NCBI GenBank assembly: GCA_022649165.1
Contig: JALCNR010000012.1
Location: 31,699 to 95,698, forward strand
Reading direction: 5' to 3'
Origin: Actinomyces sp.
Lineage (GTDB): Bacteria; Actinomycetota; Actinomycetes; Actinomycetales; Actinomycetaceae
Length of the DNA: 64,000 nt
Positions within the stretch are counted from its first letter, which is position 1. Each line of letters opens with the position of its first letter. A program made the translations under genes and the position numbers. Positions 46,290 through 55,257 of this stretch are shown here, piece by piece. Below the pieces are notes generated by a model, which was given only the letters and a program-made list of their open reading frames with translations, had not been told where the DNA came from and ran no database searches.

Positions 46290-47563
46290 GCGTCCCGGGA
46301 GGCGAGGACGGGCCCCGGCGCGATCGGGGCTTCGAGGTCCGCGCGAGGCTCGGGACCGGCCACGGGCTGGGCCGCACCGGCGTCCTCCACACCGCCCACG
46401 GCGACATCGCCACGCCGGCCTTCATCCCGGTGGGGACCAAGGCGACCGTCAAGGCGGTCCTGCCCGAGGCGGTGTCCGATCTCGGCGCCCAGGCCGTGCT
46501 GGCCAACGCCTACCACCTGTATCTCCAGCCCGGTCCCGACATCGTCGACGAGGCCGGCGGCCTGGGGCGTTTCATGGACTGGCCGGGGCCCACCTTCACC
46601 GACTCCGGCGGTTTCCAGGTGCTCTCGCTGGGCGCAGGATTCAAGAAGGTCCTCTCAGCGGAGTTCTCGGGCGCCGTCGACACGGCGGACCCGGCACTGC
46701 GGGCGCAGGCCGTGAAGGCCTCGCGCGCCGTCGTCGACGAGGACGGCGTCGTCTTCCGCAGCCACATCGACGGCACGCGCCACCGCTTCACGCCCGAGGT
46801 CTCCATGGGCATCCAGCACCGGCTGGGCTCCGACATCATGTTCGCCTTCGACGAGCTCACCTCGCTCGTCCATCCCCGCGAGTACCAGGAGGAGTCGCTC
46901 GCGCGCACCGAGGCGTGGGCCAGACGCTGCCTGGGCGAGCACAACCGCCTCACCGCCGAGCGCGCGGATCGCCCCTACCAGCAACTGTTCGGTGTCGTCC
47001 AGGGCGCGAATCACGAGGACCTGCGCCGCCGCGCGGCGCGGGACCTCGCGGAGATGGAGCAGGACGGCCGGCGTTTCGACGGATTCGGCGTGGGAGGCGC
47101 CCTGGAGAAGGAGAACCTGGGCGCGATCGTCTCCTGGGTGTGCGAGGAGCTCCCCGAGGACCGGCCCCGCCACCTGCTCGGGATCTCCGAGCCCGGAGAC
47201 CTCTTCCAGGCCGTGGAGGCGGGCGCCGACACCTTCGACTGCGTCAATCCCTCGCGCGTGGCCCGCAATGCGGCGATCTACACCGCCGACGGGCGGTACA
47301 ACGTGACGAACGCGCGTTTCGCCCGTGACTTCACGCCATTGGAGCCGGGTTGCGGGTGCTACACGTGCACGCACTTCACACGCGCCTACGTCCATCACCT
47401 CTTCCGCGCGAAGGAGATCCTCTCCTCCACCCTCGCCACGATCCACAACGAGTGGTTCACCGTGCACCTGGTCGACGGCATCCGGCACGCGATCGAGGAC
47501 GGCCGCTACGAGTCCTACCGGGAGGACAGGCTCGGTCGCTTCCACGCGCGCCGCCTGCGGTGA
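46286..47563 (+). CDS. tgt: tRNA-guanine transglycosylase Tgt
   Basis: Tgt swaps the wobble guanine of GUN-anticodon tRNAs for a queuosine precursor. The 425-residue protein has FTDSGGFQVLSL (active-site Asp and base pocket), FGVVQGANHEDLRRRAARDL, GFGVGGALEKENLG, and a zinc site CGCYTCTHFTRAYVHHL. The first 20 residues are a non-conserved leader. It is co-translated with yhhQ. queA, queG and the preQ0 biosynthesis genes are not in the window, so the cell probably depends on imported precursor or has those genes elsewhere. Confidence 0.95.
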   Translation: MSVPGGEDGPRRDRGFEVRARLGTGHGLGRTGVLHTAHGDIATPAFIPVGTKATVKAVLPEAVSDLGAQAVLANAYHLYLQPGPDIVDEAGGLGRFMDWPGPTFTDSGGFQVLSLGAGFKKVLSAEFSGAVDTADPALRAQAVKASRAVVDEDGVVFRSHIDGTRHRFTPEVSMGIQHRLGSDIMFAFDELTSLVHPREYQEESLARTEAWARRCLGEHNRLTAERADRPYQQLFGVVQGANHEDLRRRAARDLAEMEQDGRRFDGFGVGGALEKENLGAIVSWVCEELPEDRPRHLLGISEPGDLFQAVEAGADTFDCVNPSRVARNAAIYTADGRYNVTNARFARDFTPLEPGCGCYTCTHFTRAYVHHLFRAKEILSSTLATIHNEWFTVHLVDGIRHAIEDGRYESYREDRLGRFHARRLR

Positions 47564-47616
47564 GCCGGGACCGGGTGGCCCAACTCACCGGCGCCGCCCT
47601 CGTCCCCGACCCTTAA

Positions 47617-47632
47617 CCTACGGTGCCGTAGG
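47617..47632. promoter_or_regulatory. Inverted repeat upstream of acyl-CoA ligase
   Basis: CCTACGGTGCCGTAGG is a perfect 7-2-7 palindrome, 43 bp before the ligase start, in a TTAA-containing promoter-like patch. It has the size and symmetry of a TetR-family operator. Confidence 0.6.
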
Positions 47633-47675
47633 AGTAGCCTGGGACGGAGGGACGACCAGACGAAGGAGAGGTCCT

Positions 47676-49490
47676 GTGACCAGCATCATCGAACAGGCTC
47701 ATCAGCTCTATGACGCGGTGCCCACCGAGATCCCGGTGCCCGACGGCTCCCTGTTCGATGTCCTGTCCGATGCCGCGGCCCACTACCCCGATCGCGTCGC
47801 GATCGACTACTTCGGCGCCACGACCACCTATGCCGAGATCCTCGAGCAGGCCGAACGCGGCGCCCAGGTGCTCCTCGACGCCGGAGTTCGGCGGGGCGAC
47901 GTCGTGGCCGTCGCCCTGCCGAACTGCCCTCAGGCCTTCACCGTGTTCTACGCCTGCCAGCGCATCGGGGCGGTGGCCGCCGAGCACAATCCCCTGGCTC
48001 CGGCCGCTGAGATCCGGGGCCAACTGGAGCGCCACCACGCGAGGATCGCCGTCGTGTGGGAGAAATGCGCCGGGTCCTTCCCCCTGGACGGATCCACCGA
48101 GCTCGCCCAGGTCCTGACCGTCGACATCTCCGCCGGCATGCCGCGCTCCCAGCGCGCCCTGCTGCGCCTGCCCGTCGAACGGGCCCGCCGCACCCGCGAG
48201 CAGTTGCGCGCGCCGAGCCCGGCGGGCACGACCTCGTGGGACCGGGCCGTCCTCCGCTCCCGCGCCGTCGCCCCCTCGACGCCGCAGGCCAGCGGGGACG
48301 ACGTCGCCGTCATCCTCCACACCGGAGGCACGAACGGCGTGCCGAAATCGGTCCCGCTCACCCACCGCAACATCGGGGCGAACGTCAACCAGTGCATCTT
48401 CTGGGTATGGAAGCTCCACGAGGGCGCCGAGGTGTTCTACAGCCTCCTCCCCTACTTCCACGCCTTCGGCCTCACTTTCTGCCTGTGCTCCGCCGTCAGG
48501 AAGGCGGCCACGCAGATCGTCCTGCCCAAATTCGACGCCGACATGGCGCTGGACGCCCACCGCCGCCGCCCGGTCACCTTCTTCGTCGGGGTTCCCCCGA
48601 TGTTCGAACGCATCCTCCGGCGCGCCCGACACACGCACACGGACCTCACCTCGATCCGCGTCGGGGTCGCCGGGGCGATGCCCCTGTCCACCGAGCTCGC
48701 CGATCAGTGGGAGCAGGCCACGGACGGGATGATCGTCGAGGGGTACGGCATGTCGGAGACCTCTCCCGTGCTGTGCGGCGCCCCCCTGTCTGCTCGGAGA
48801 CGCCACGGGGTGCTCGGCGTGCCCTTCCCCTCCACGCAGCTCCGACTGGTCGCGCTGGACGACCCTTCACGCGACGTCGAGGACGGCGAACCCGGCGAGA
48901 TCCTGGTCAAGGGACCGCAGGTGTTCGACGGCTATCTCGACATGCCGGAGGAGACGGCGCGGGTCTTCACCGACGACGGATGGTTCCGCACCGGCGACAT
49001 CGGCGTCAACCGCGACGGCTACATCACGATGGCCGACCGCGCCAAGGAGCTCATCCTCTCCGGCGGCTTCAACGTCTACCCCAGCCAGGTCGAGAACGCG
49101 ATCCGCTCAATGCCAGGCATCAAGGACGTCGCCGTGGTGGGGCTTCCCGTCGGCGACGAACGCGAAGAGGTCGCGGCGGCCGTGGTCCTGGAGGACGCCG
49201 CCCGGCCCGTCACCCTGTCCGAAGTGCGCGAATGGGCGGAGAAGTCCATCGCCCACTATGCCCTGCCCCGCCAGCTCGCCGTCATCGCAGAACTCCCCCA
49301 CAACCAGATCGGCAAGGTCATGCGGCGCACCGTCAAGGAGCAGCTCGCCAACCGCACGTCCCAGCTGTTCGAGCAGGCCTCCCGCAGCGTCGCCGGAGCC
49401 GTCGACCAGGCCTCGGACGTCGTGCGCCGCATCCTCCCCGGCGACGGGGACGCCGCCCGCGACGATCACCCGGATGCCTCCCAGCAGTGA
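47676..49490 (+). CDS. AMP-binding long-chain acyl-CoA ligase (FadD-like)
   Basis: A 604-residue acyl-activating enzyme. Motifs: the P-loop HTGGTNGVPKSVPLTHRN (family norm TSGTTGxPKG), the A5 site GYGMSETSPVLCG, GEILVKGPQVFDGYL, A7/A8 GWFRTGDIGVNRDGYITMADRAKELILSGGFNVYP, and the C-terminal Lys of QIGKVMRR. A Ser/Ala-rich 50-residue tail of unusual type follows. AAGGAGAGG is well placed before the GTG. Substrate is probably a fatty acid. The palindrome upstream suggests regulation by a TetR-type sensor. Confidence 0.9.
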   Translation: MTSIIEQAHQLYDAVPTEIPVPDGSLFDVLSDAAAHYPDRVAIDYFGATTTYAEILEQAERGAQVLLDAGVRRGDVVAVALPNCPQAFTVFYACQRIGAVAAEHNPLAPAAEIRGQLERHHARIAVVWEKCAGSFPLDGSTELAQVLTVDISAGMPRSQRALLRLPVERARRTREQLRAPSPAGTTSWDRAVLRSRAVAPSTPQASGDDVAVILHTGGTNGVPKSVPLTHRNIGANVNQCIFWVWKLHEGAEVFYSLLPYFHAFGLTFCLCSAVRKAATQIVLPKFDADMALDAHRRRPVTFFVGVPPMFERILRRARHTHTDLTSIRVGVAGAMPLSTELADQWEQATDGMIVEGYGMSETSPVLCGAPLSARRRHGVLGVPFPSTQLRLVALDDPSRDVEDGEPGEILVKGPQVFDGYLDMPEETARVFTDDGWFRTGDIGVNRDGYITMADRAKELILSGGFNVYPSQVENAIRSMPGIKDVAVVGLPVGDEREEVAAAVVLEDAARPVTLSEVREWAEKSIAHYALPRQLAVIAELPHNQIGKVMRRTVKEQLANRTSQLFEQASRSVAGAVDQASDVVRRILPGDGDAARDDHPDASQQ

Positions 49491-49506
49491 CGCGGCCGCG
49501 TGGGCC

Positions 49507-49920
49507 TCAGACGTTGAAGCCGATGGCGCGTAATTGGTCGCGGCCGTCGTCCGTGATCCGCTCCGGCCCCCAGGCCGGCATCCACACCCAGTTCACCGAT
49601 ACGGAGGATGCCAGGCCGGACAGGACCATGTCCGTCTGGCGCTCGATGATGTCCGTGAGCGGGCATGCCGCCGTGGTCAGCGTCATGTCCAGCTCGACAT
49701 TGTCCTGTCCGTCGATGCGGATGCCGTAGACCAGGCCCAGGTCGACGATGTTGATCCCGAGCTCCGGGTCGATGACGTCCTTGAGGGCCTCGAGAACGTC
49801 GGCGCCCGCGACGGATCCCCCGTCCTCCACGTCCGTCCCGGTGAAGCGCTGCGCGGGGGGCGCCGCGCCGAAGCGCTGCGCTCCCGGGTCCGTCTGAGCC
49901 ATCGGGTTCCCCATGCTCAT
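49507..49920 (-). CDS. sufT: Metal-sulfur cluster assembly factor SufT (MIP18/DUF59)
   Basis: A 137-residue protein. After a 35-residue variable N-terminus comes the DUF59 core ALKDVIDPELGINIVDLGLVYGI and TTAACPLTDIIERQTDMVL, with the reactive cysteine in AACPL. SufT-type proteins help deliver Fe-S clusters to targets. It is the last gene of the suf operon and its ATG overlaps the sufU stop (ATGA). The GGAGG site lies nine bases upstream. Confidence 0.92.
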   Translation of the reverse strand: MSMGNPMAQTDPGAQRFGAAPPAQRFTGTDVEDGGSVAGADVLEALKDVIDPELGINIVDLGLVYGIRIDGQDNVELDMTLTTAACPLTDIIERQTDMVLSGLASSVSVNWVWMPAWGPERITDDGRDQLRAIGFNV

Positions 49921-50387
49921 GATCGTGTTCCTCCCGCGATGTCGGTTCCGAGTTTGGCCAGTGCGTCGCGCAGGGCGTACCACCCCAGCAGCGCGCACTT
50001 GATGCGGTTGGGGAACTGGGAGGTCCCCTCCAGGGCCGCGGCGTCGCCGAGCCCGTCCAGGGTCTCCTCCGGGACGCCCCGCCCGCGGGAGTGCATCATC
50101 TGGTCCATGTCGGCGTAGAGTCTCGCGACCTCGTCCGTGGACCGCCCGTCGACCAGGTCGGACAGCATCGACAGGGAGGCCTGGGAGATCGAGCAGCCGT
50201 CCCCGTCCCACACGAGGTCAGTGATCCGCCCGTCGGCCACTGACACCCCCAGCGTCACCTCATCGCCGCAGGTCGGATTCACCTGGTGGGAGGCGGCGCC
50301 GATCCCCGAGGGAATCGCCCCCGCGCCGTGGCGTTCGCGCGAGTGGTCGAGGATGACCTGCTGGTAGAGCTGTTCGAGACTCGACAT
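49917..50387 (-). CDS. sufU: SufU, sulfur transfer partner of SufS
   Basis: A 156-residue IscU-fold protein. Cys40 (NPTCGDEV), Asp42, Cys66 (GDGCSISQAS) and Cys128 (RIKCALLGW) are the zinc/sulfur ligands of SufU. The long loop between the second and third Cys marks SufU rather than IscU. It starts within the sufS stop (TGATG), so the two are translationally coupled. Confidence 0.95.
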   Translation of the reverse strand: MSSLEQLYQQVILDHSRERHGAGAIPSGIGAASHQVNPTCGDEVTLGVSVADGRITDLVWDGDGCSISQASLSMLSDLVDGRSTDEVARLYADMDQMMHSRGRGVPEETLDGLGDAAALEGTSQFPNRIKCALLGWYALRDALAKLGTDIAGGTRS

Positions 50388-51688
50388 CACATTCCCCCGA
50401 AATAGGACCTCACGTGGGAGAGGGCCGTCACCAGGCGCTCGACCTCGTCGAGTGTGGTCGTCGGCGCCGCCGACGCCCGGGCTGACGCCCTGACCCCGAA
50501 GAACGAGTGTAACGGGAGGGCGCAGTGGTGGCCGACCCGCACGGCGACATCCTCGGCGTCCATCACCTGGCCGACGTCGTGGGGATGGACGCCGTCGACG
50601 GTGAAGGAGACGACGCCGACGCGGTCGACGGCCTGCGCCGGGCCGAGCACCCGCACACCCGGGACGGAGGAGATGCCCTCGAGCAGCGCCCGCGTGATGG
50701 TCTCCTCGTGGGCGGCGACCCGGTCCATTCCGAGGTCCCCGAGATATCCGAGGGCGGTCGCCCAGGCCGCGATCTGCGCCACAGGCTGGGATCCCGCCTC
50801 GAAGCGCTCGGGGGGCGCCATGTACTCCGTGCGCTCCATCGTGACGTCGGCGATCATCGACCCGCCCGTGAGGACCGGCGGCATCGCCTCGAGCAGCTCG
50901 CGGCGGCCCCACAGGGCGCCGGCCCCGGTGGGGCCCAGCATCTTGTGGGAGGAGAACACCGCGAAGTCCACGCCGAGGGCGCCCACGTCCACGGGCAGGT
51001 GGGCGCTGGACTGGCAGGTGTCCAGGAGCACCATCGCGCCGACGTCGCGCGCAGCGTTCACGATCGGCTCGACGGGCGTGATCGCACCGGTGACGTTGGA
51101 CACGTGGGTGACGGCGACGAGCCGCGTGGCCGGCGTGATGGCGGACAGCGTGTCCAGGTCGATACGGCCGTCCGGGGTGAGGTCCAGCCATGCCAGCTCC
51201 GCCCCGGTGCGCGCGCAGAGCTCCTGCCAGGGCACGAGGTTCGCATGGTGCTCGGCGCGCGAGACGACGATGCGGTCCCCCGGCCCGATGCGCAGCCGAC
51301 GGGCCTCAGCGCCCCCCCGCCCCTCCGAGGCGTTGCCGATCGCATAGGCGACGACGTTGATGCCCTCCGTCGCGTTCTTCGTCCAGACGATCTCCTCCGG
51401 GGAGCCGCCGATGAAGTCCGCGAGCGTGGCGCGGGCGTCCTCGTACGCGGCGGTCGCCTCGTCCCCCAGCAGATGGGTCCCCCGGTGGACGGCGCCGTTG
51501 TGGAGACGGTAGAACTCCGCCTCCGCGTCGATGACGCACTCCGGCTTCTGCGAGGTCGCCGAGGAGTCGAAGTAGACGATGGGCCTTCCCCCCCGCCCGG
51601 TCCGGGCCAGGATCGGGAAGTCCCGCCGGATCGCGTCCAGTTCCCGCCTCGTGAAGTCCCTCTCCGGGGCGCTCGCCGTCTCCCCCAT
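50387..51688 (-). CDS. sufS: Cysteine desulfurase SufS
   Basis: A 433-residue PLP enzyme that moves sulfur from cysteine to SufU. The PLP lysine is in AVFSSHKMLGPTGAGALWG, the nucleotide/phosphate region in VSRAEHHANLVPWQ, and the catalytic cysteine in RVGHHCALPLHSFFGV, the group II signature. ATG at 51688 is preferred, five bases after AGG; an adjacent GTG three bases upstream is possible. It overlaps sufU. Confidence 0.95.
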   Translation of the reverse strand: MGETASAPERDFTRRELDAIRRDFPILARTGRGGRPIVYFDSSATSQKPECVIDAEAEFYRLHNGAVHRGTHLLGDEATAAYEDARATLADFIGGSPEEIVWTKNATEGINVVAYAIGNASEGRGGAEARRLRIGPGDRIVVSRAEHHANLVPWQELCARTGAELAWLDLTPDGRIDLDTLSAITPATRLVAVTHVSNVTGAITPVEPIVNAARDVGAMVLLDTCQSSAHLPVDVGALGVDFAVFSSHKMLGPTGAGALWGRRELLEAMPPVLTGGSMIADVTMERTEYMAPPERFEAGSQPVAQIAAWATALGYLGDLGMDRVAAHEETITRALLEGISSVPGVRVLGPAQAVDRVGVVSFTVDGVHPHDVGQVMDAEDVAVRVGHHCALPLHSFFGVRASARASAAPTTTLDEVERLVTALSHVRSYFGGM

Positions 51689-51695
51689 CACGGCC

Positions 51696-52448
51696 TCACA
51701 GCCCCAGGTACTTGTCGTAGCCCTCGTCCTCGAGCTGATCCGCCAGCTCAGGACCGCCCGAGGCCGCGACGTGCCCGTTGACGAACACATGGACGTGGCT
51801 GGGGTGGATGTAGCGCAGGATCCTCGTGTAGTGGGTGATCAGCATGACGCCGCAGCCCGTCTGGCCGTGGACCCTGTTGACACCCTCCGACACGATCCGC
51901 AGCGCGTCGACGTCCAGTCCGGAGTCCGTCTCGTCGAGGATCGCGAAGGACGGTTTGAGGAGTTCCATCTGGAGGATCTCGAGCCGCTTCTTCTCGCCGC
52001 CCGAGAAGCCGACGTTGACGTCGCGGTCGGCGAAGTCGGCGTCCATGCGCAGGTTGTCCATGGACGCCTTGACATCCTTGACCCATGTGCGGATCTGCGG
52101 CGCCTTCCCGTCGATCGCGGTCTTCGCCGTGCGCAGGAAGTTCGACACGGACACGCCCGCCACCGCCACCGGGTACTGCATCGCGAGGAACAGACCTGCC
52201 TTCGCCCGCTGGTCGACGGTCATCTCCGAGATCGACTGGCCGTCGAGGTAGGCGTCCCCCCCGGTGATGTGGTAACTCGGATGGCCCGCCAGCGCGTAGG
52301 CCATGGTGGACTTGCCCGATCCGTTGGGGCCCATGATCGCGTGGATCTCACCCGACTGGATCGTCAGGTTGACGCCCTTGAGGATCTCCTTGCTCCCCTC
52401 CTGGGTCTCGACGGAGACGTGCAGGTCCTTGATGCTCAGGGTCGACAT
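51696..52448 (-). CDS. sufC: SufC ATPase
   Basis: A 250-residue ABC-type ATPase that powers the SufBD scaffold. Walker A is GPNGSGKSTMAYALAG, the signature GFSGGEKKRLEILQM, Walker B FAILDETDSGLDVDALRIVSEG, and the switch His in VMLITHYTRIL. The SGLD and LEILQM features are specific to SufC. It lies between sufD and sufS. Confidence 0.97.
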   Translation of the reverse strand: MSTLSIKDLHVSVETQEGSKEILKGVNLTIQSGEIHAIMGPNGSGKSTMAYALAGHPSYHITGGDAYLDGQSISEMTVDQRAKAGLFLAMQYPVAVAGVSVSNFLRTAKTAIDGKAPQIRTWVKDVKASMDNLRMDADFADRDVNVGFSGGEKKRLEILQMELLKPSFAILDETDSGLDVDALRIVSEGVNRVHGQTGCGVMLITHYTRILRYIHPSHVHVFVNGHVAASGGPELADQLEDEGYDKYLGL

Positions 52449-52538
52449 GTTCTTCTCTCTCCTGGTCGGCGTCCGTCGCCGAGATTCATGTGGTGGATCG
52501 CGGGGGGCATGCGAGCAGGCCCCTGCCGCGGGGCGTTG

Positions 52539-53759
52539 TCAACTCGCATCGCCCGCACCGGCGTCCGGCTCCGCCTCCGCCTCGCCCCGCGTGCGCTGAA
52601 GCTCCGCCTCGATGGCCGCCGTGAGATGGGCGCTGATGCTGGGCACGTCGATCTGGTTGATGACCTCGGCGAAGAAGCCCCGCACGACGAGGCCGCGGGC
52701 GTCCTCCTCCGAGACGCCGCGGGACATCAGGTAGAAGAGCTGTTCGTCGTCGAAGCGCCCCGTCGCCGAGGCGTGGCCGGCCCCCTTGATCTCGCCGTTC
52801 TCGATCTCGAGATTGGGGACGGAGTCCGCCTTCGCCCCTTCGGTGAGCACCAGGTTGCGGTTCAGCTCATAGGTGTCGGTGTTGTCCGCGTTCTTCCCGA
52901 TCAGGCAGTCCCCGATCCACACGGAGTGCGCGCCCTTGCCCTGCAGCGCGCCCTTGTAGGTCACCCGCGAGTAGCAGTTCGGCCGGTCGTGGTCGACGAA
53001 GACGCGGTGCTCGAGGTGCTGGCCCGCGTCGACGAAGTAGAGCCCGAGCATCGTCAGCTCGCCGCCGCTGCCCGCGAAATCGGTGTCGGCGCACACGCGG
53101 ACCAGGTCCCCTCCCAGGGAGACGACCACGTGGCGCAGGATCGTGTCCTTGCCCAGCCGCAGCCGCTGGTTCGAGGCGTGCCGCGCCGTGGCGTCCCACT
53201 CTTGGAGTGACACCACGGTCAGGTTCGCGCCGTCGCCGGCGTCGACCTCGACAGTCTGGTTGACCGCGCCCTTCCCCGTGTGGTCAAGCAGGACGGTCGC
53301 CCGCGAGAGCTCCTCCGCGCGGATGAGGATGTGCTGGGACTGGATCTCCCCGGACCCGGTGACGTCAATGACGACGGGCTCCTCGACGTCGGCGCCCTTC
53401 GGGATCGTCACCACCGTGGAGTGGTGGAAAGCCGCCCACGAGACGACGGCCGTACGGTCCCCGGGTTCCAGCACCTGGCCCAGACGCGGATCGTCGCGCC
53501 CCACCGTCTCGACGCGGACGGGACCGGATGCGCGCACCGACGCGCTCGCGTCGACGCCCGAGTAGCCGGCAGTGTCGAAGAAATCCCTCACCCGCCTGAT
53601 CGGCGTGAACCTCCAGTCCTCCTCCCGGCCCGTCGGCGTCGGGATGTCGTCGATGTCGAAGGACGTCGGCCGGTCGGCACGGGACGAGTAGTAGGAGCGA
53701 GGCCCCAGTTCCTCGCCCCCGTGGGAGTGCGGACGGGACATCGTGTCGAGGGTGCTCAT
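52539..53759 (-). CDS. sufD: SufD scaffold subunit
   Basis: A 406-residue beta-helix protein. The C-terminal part holds YSRVTYKGALQGKGAHSVWIGDCLIGKNADNTDTYELNRNLVLTEGAKADSVPNLEIENGEIKGAGHASATG in family order, including the His in AGHASATG that is the SufD counterpart of the cluster site. Its N-terminus shows EDWRFTPIRRVRDFF. The tail is Glu/Ala-rich and variable. It begins one base after the sufB stop. Confidence 0.95.
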   Translation of the reverse strand: MSTLDTMSRPHSHGGEELGPRSYYSSRADRPTSFDIDDIPTPTGREEDWRFTPIRRVRDFFDTAGYSGVDASASVRASGPVRVETVGRDDPRLGQVLEPGDRTAVVSWAAFHHSTVVTIPKGADVEEPVVIDVTGSGEIQSQHILIRAEELSRATVLLDHTGKGAVNQTVEVDAGDGANLTVVSLQEWDATARHASNQRLRLGKDTILRHVVVSLGGDLVRVCADTDFAGSGGELTMLGLYFVDAGQHLEHRVFVDHDRPNCYSRVTYKGALQGKGAHSVWIGDCLIGKNADNTDTYELNRNLVLTEGAKADSVPNLEIENGEIKGAGHASATGRFDDEQLFYLMSRGVSEEDARGLVVRGFFAEVINQIDVPSISAHLTAAIEAELQRTRGEAEAEPDAGAGDAS

Positions 53760-53760
53760 A

Positions 53761-55209
53761 TCAGCCGACGGATCCTTCCATCTGGAGTTCGATGAGACGG
53801 TTGAGCTCGAGGGCGTACTCCATCGGCAGCTTCTTCGCGATCGGCTCGACGAAACCGCGCACGATCGTGGACCGCGCCTCCGTCTCCGTGAGTCCGCGCG
53901 ACATCAGGTAGAAGAGCTGGTCCTCGGAGACCTTCGAGATCGTGGCCTCGTGCGTCATCTCCACGTCGTCGGTGCGGATGTCGTTGTACGGATAGGTGTC
54001 CGTGCGCGACATCCGGTCGACCAACAGCGCGTCGCAGGTCACGCTGGACTTCGAATGGTGGGCGCGCGGGTGGATCTCCACCAGGCCGCGGTACGCCGTC
54101 CGCCCCCCGCCGCGCGACACGGACTTCGACACGATCGAGGACGACGTGTGGGGAGCCATGTGGATCATCTTCGCGCCGGTGTCCTGGTGCTGTTCCGGGC
54201 CCGCGAACCCGATGGACAGCGTCTCGCCGCGGGCGTGGTCGCCCATCAGGTAGCAGGCCGGGTACTTCATGGTGATCGCGGACCCCATGTTGCCGTCGAT
54301 CCACTCCATGGTCCCGCCCTCCTCGACGATCGAGCGCTGGGTGACCAGGTTCAGGACGTTCGTCGACCAGTTCTGGACGGTCGTGTAGCGCACGCGCGCG
54401 TCCTTGCGGACGAAGATCTCCACGACCGCGGCATGCAGCGAGTTCGTGTCGTAGATGGGCGCCGTGCACCCCTCGACGTAATGGACGTAGGATCCCTCGT
54501 CGGCGACGATCAGCGTGCGCTCGAACTGGCCCATGGCCTCCGTGTTGATCCGGAAGTAGGCCTGCAGGGGGATCGTGACGTGGACGCCCTTGGGGACGTA
54601 CACGAAGGACCCGCCCGACCAGGCCGCCGTGTTGAGCGCCGCGAACTTGTTGTCGCCGGCCGGGATGGACTTGCCGAAGTACTCCTCGAAGATCTCGGGG
54701 TACTCGCGCAGCCCCGTGTCCGTGTCGAGGAAGACAACCCCCTGGCGCGCCAGGTCCTCCTGGATCTGCTGGTAGACGACCTCGGACTCGTACTGCGCCG
54801 CGACACCGGCGACCAGCCGGTTCTTCTCGGCCTCCGGGATGCCCAGGCGGTCGTAGGTCTCCCGGATGTCGGGGGGAAGATCGTCCCAGTCGTTGACCTG
54901 GCGGTCGGTGGGGCGCACGTAGTACTTGAAGGCGTCGAAGTCAATGCCCGACAGGTCCGCGCCCCAGGTCGGCATCGGCTTGCGTTCGAACAGCTCAAGG
55001 GCCTTCAGGCGACGTTGGAGCATCCACTCGGGCTCGCCCTTCTCCGCGGAGATGTGACGCACGACGCCCTCGTTGATGCCCGTGGGGACGCCCTGCGAGT
55101 AGTCGTCGTTGTCGCGCCAGCCGAACTCGTAGGCGCCGATGGACTCGATGATGCGGTCATCGGCCCGTCGGCGATCCTCCGAGGTCATCACGGGAGGTGA
55201 CTGGGTCAT
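53761..55209 (-). CDS. sufB: SufB scaffold subunit
   Basis: SufB is the site where the [4Fe-4S] cluster is built. The 482-residue protein has WMLQRRLKALELF, a long beta-helix core, and the cysteine in HYVEGCTAPIYDT. The C-terminal ISKVSEDQLFYLMSRGL tail is typical. ATG at 55209 has AAGGA five bases upstream; an in-frame ATG at 55230 adds seven non-conserved residues. It follows sufR by 48 bp. Confidence 0.96.
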   Translation of the reverse strand: MTQSPPVMTSEDRRRADDRIIESIGAYEFGWRDNDDYSQGVPTGINEGVVRHISAEKGEPEWMLQRRLKALELFERKPMPTWGADLSGIDFDAFKYYVRPTDRQVNDWDDLPPDIRETYDRLGIPEAEKNRLVAGVAAQYESEVVYQQIQEDLARQGVVFLDTDTGLREYPEIFEEYFGKSIPAGDNKFAALNTAAWSGGSFVYVPKGVHVTIPLQAYFRINTEAMGQFERTLIVADEGSYVHYVEGCTAPIYDTNSLHAAVVEIFVRKDARVRYTTVQNWSTNVLNLVTQRSIVEEGGTMEWIDGNMGSAITMKYPACYLMGDHARGETLSIGFAGPEQHQDTGAKMIHMAPHTSSSIVSKSVSRGGGRTAYRGLVEIHPRAHHSKSSVTCDALLVDRMSRTDTYPYNDIRTDDVEMTHEATISKVSEDQLFYLMSRGLTETEARSTIVRGFVEPIAKKLPMEYALELNRLIELQMEGSVG

Positions 55210-55257
55210 GGGATTCCTTTCCTCCATCACGGGAGCGGATCGTGGGGCGGGAACGCC

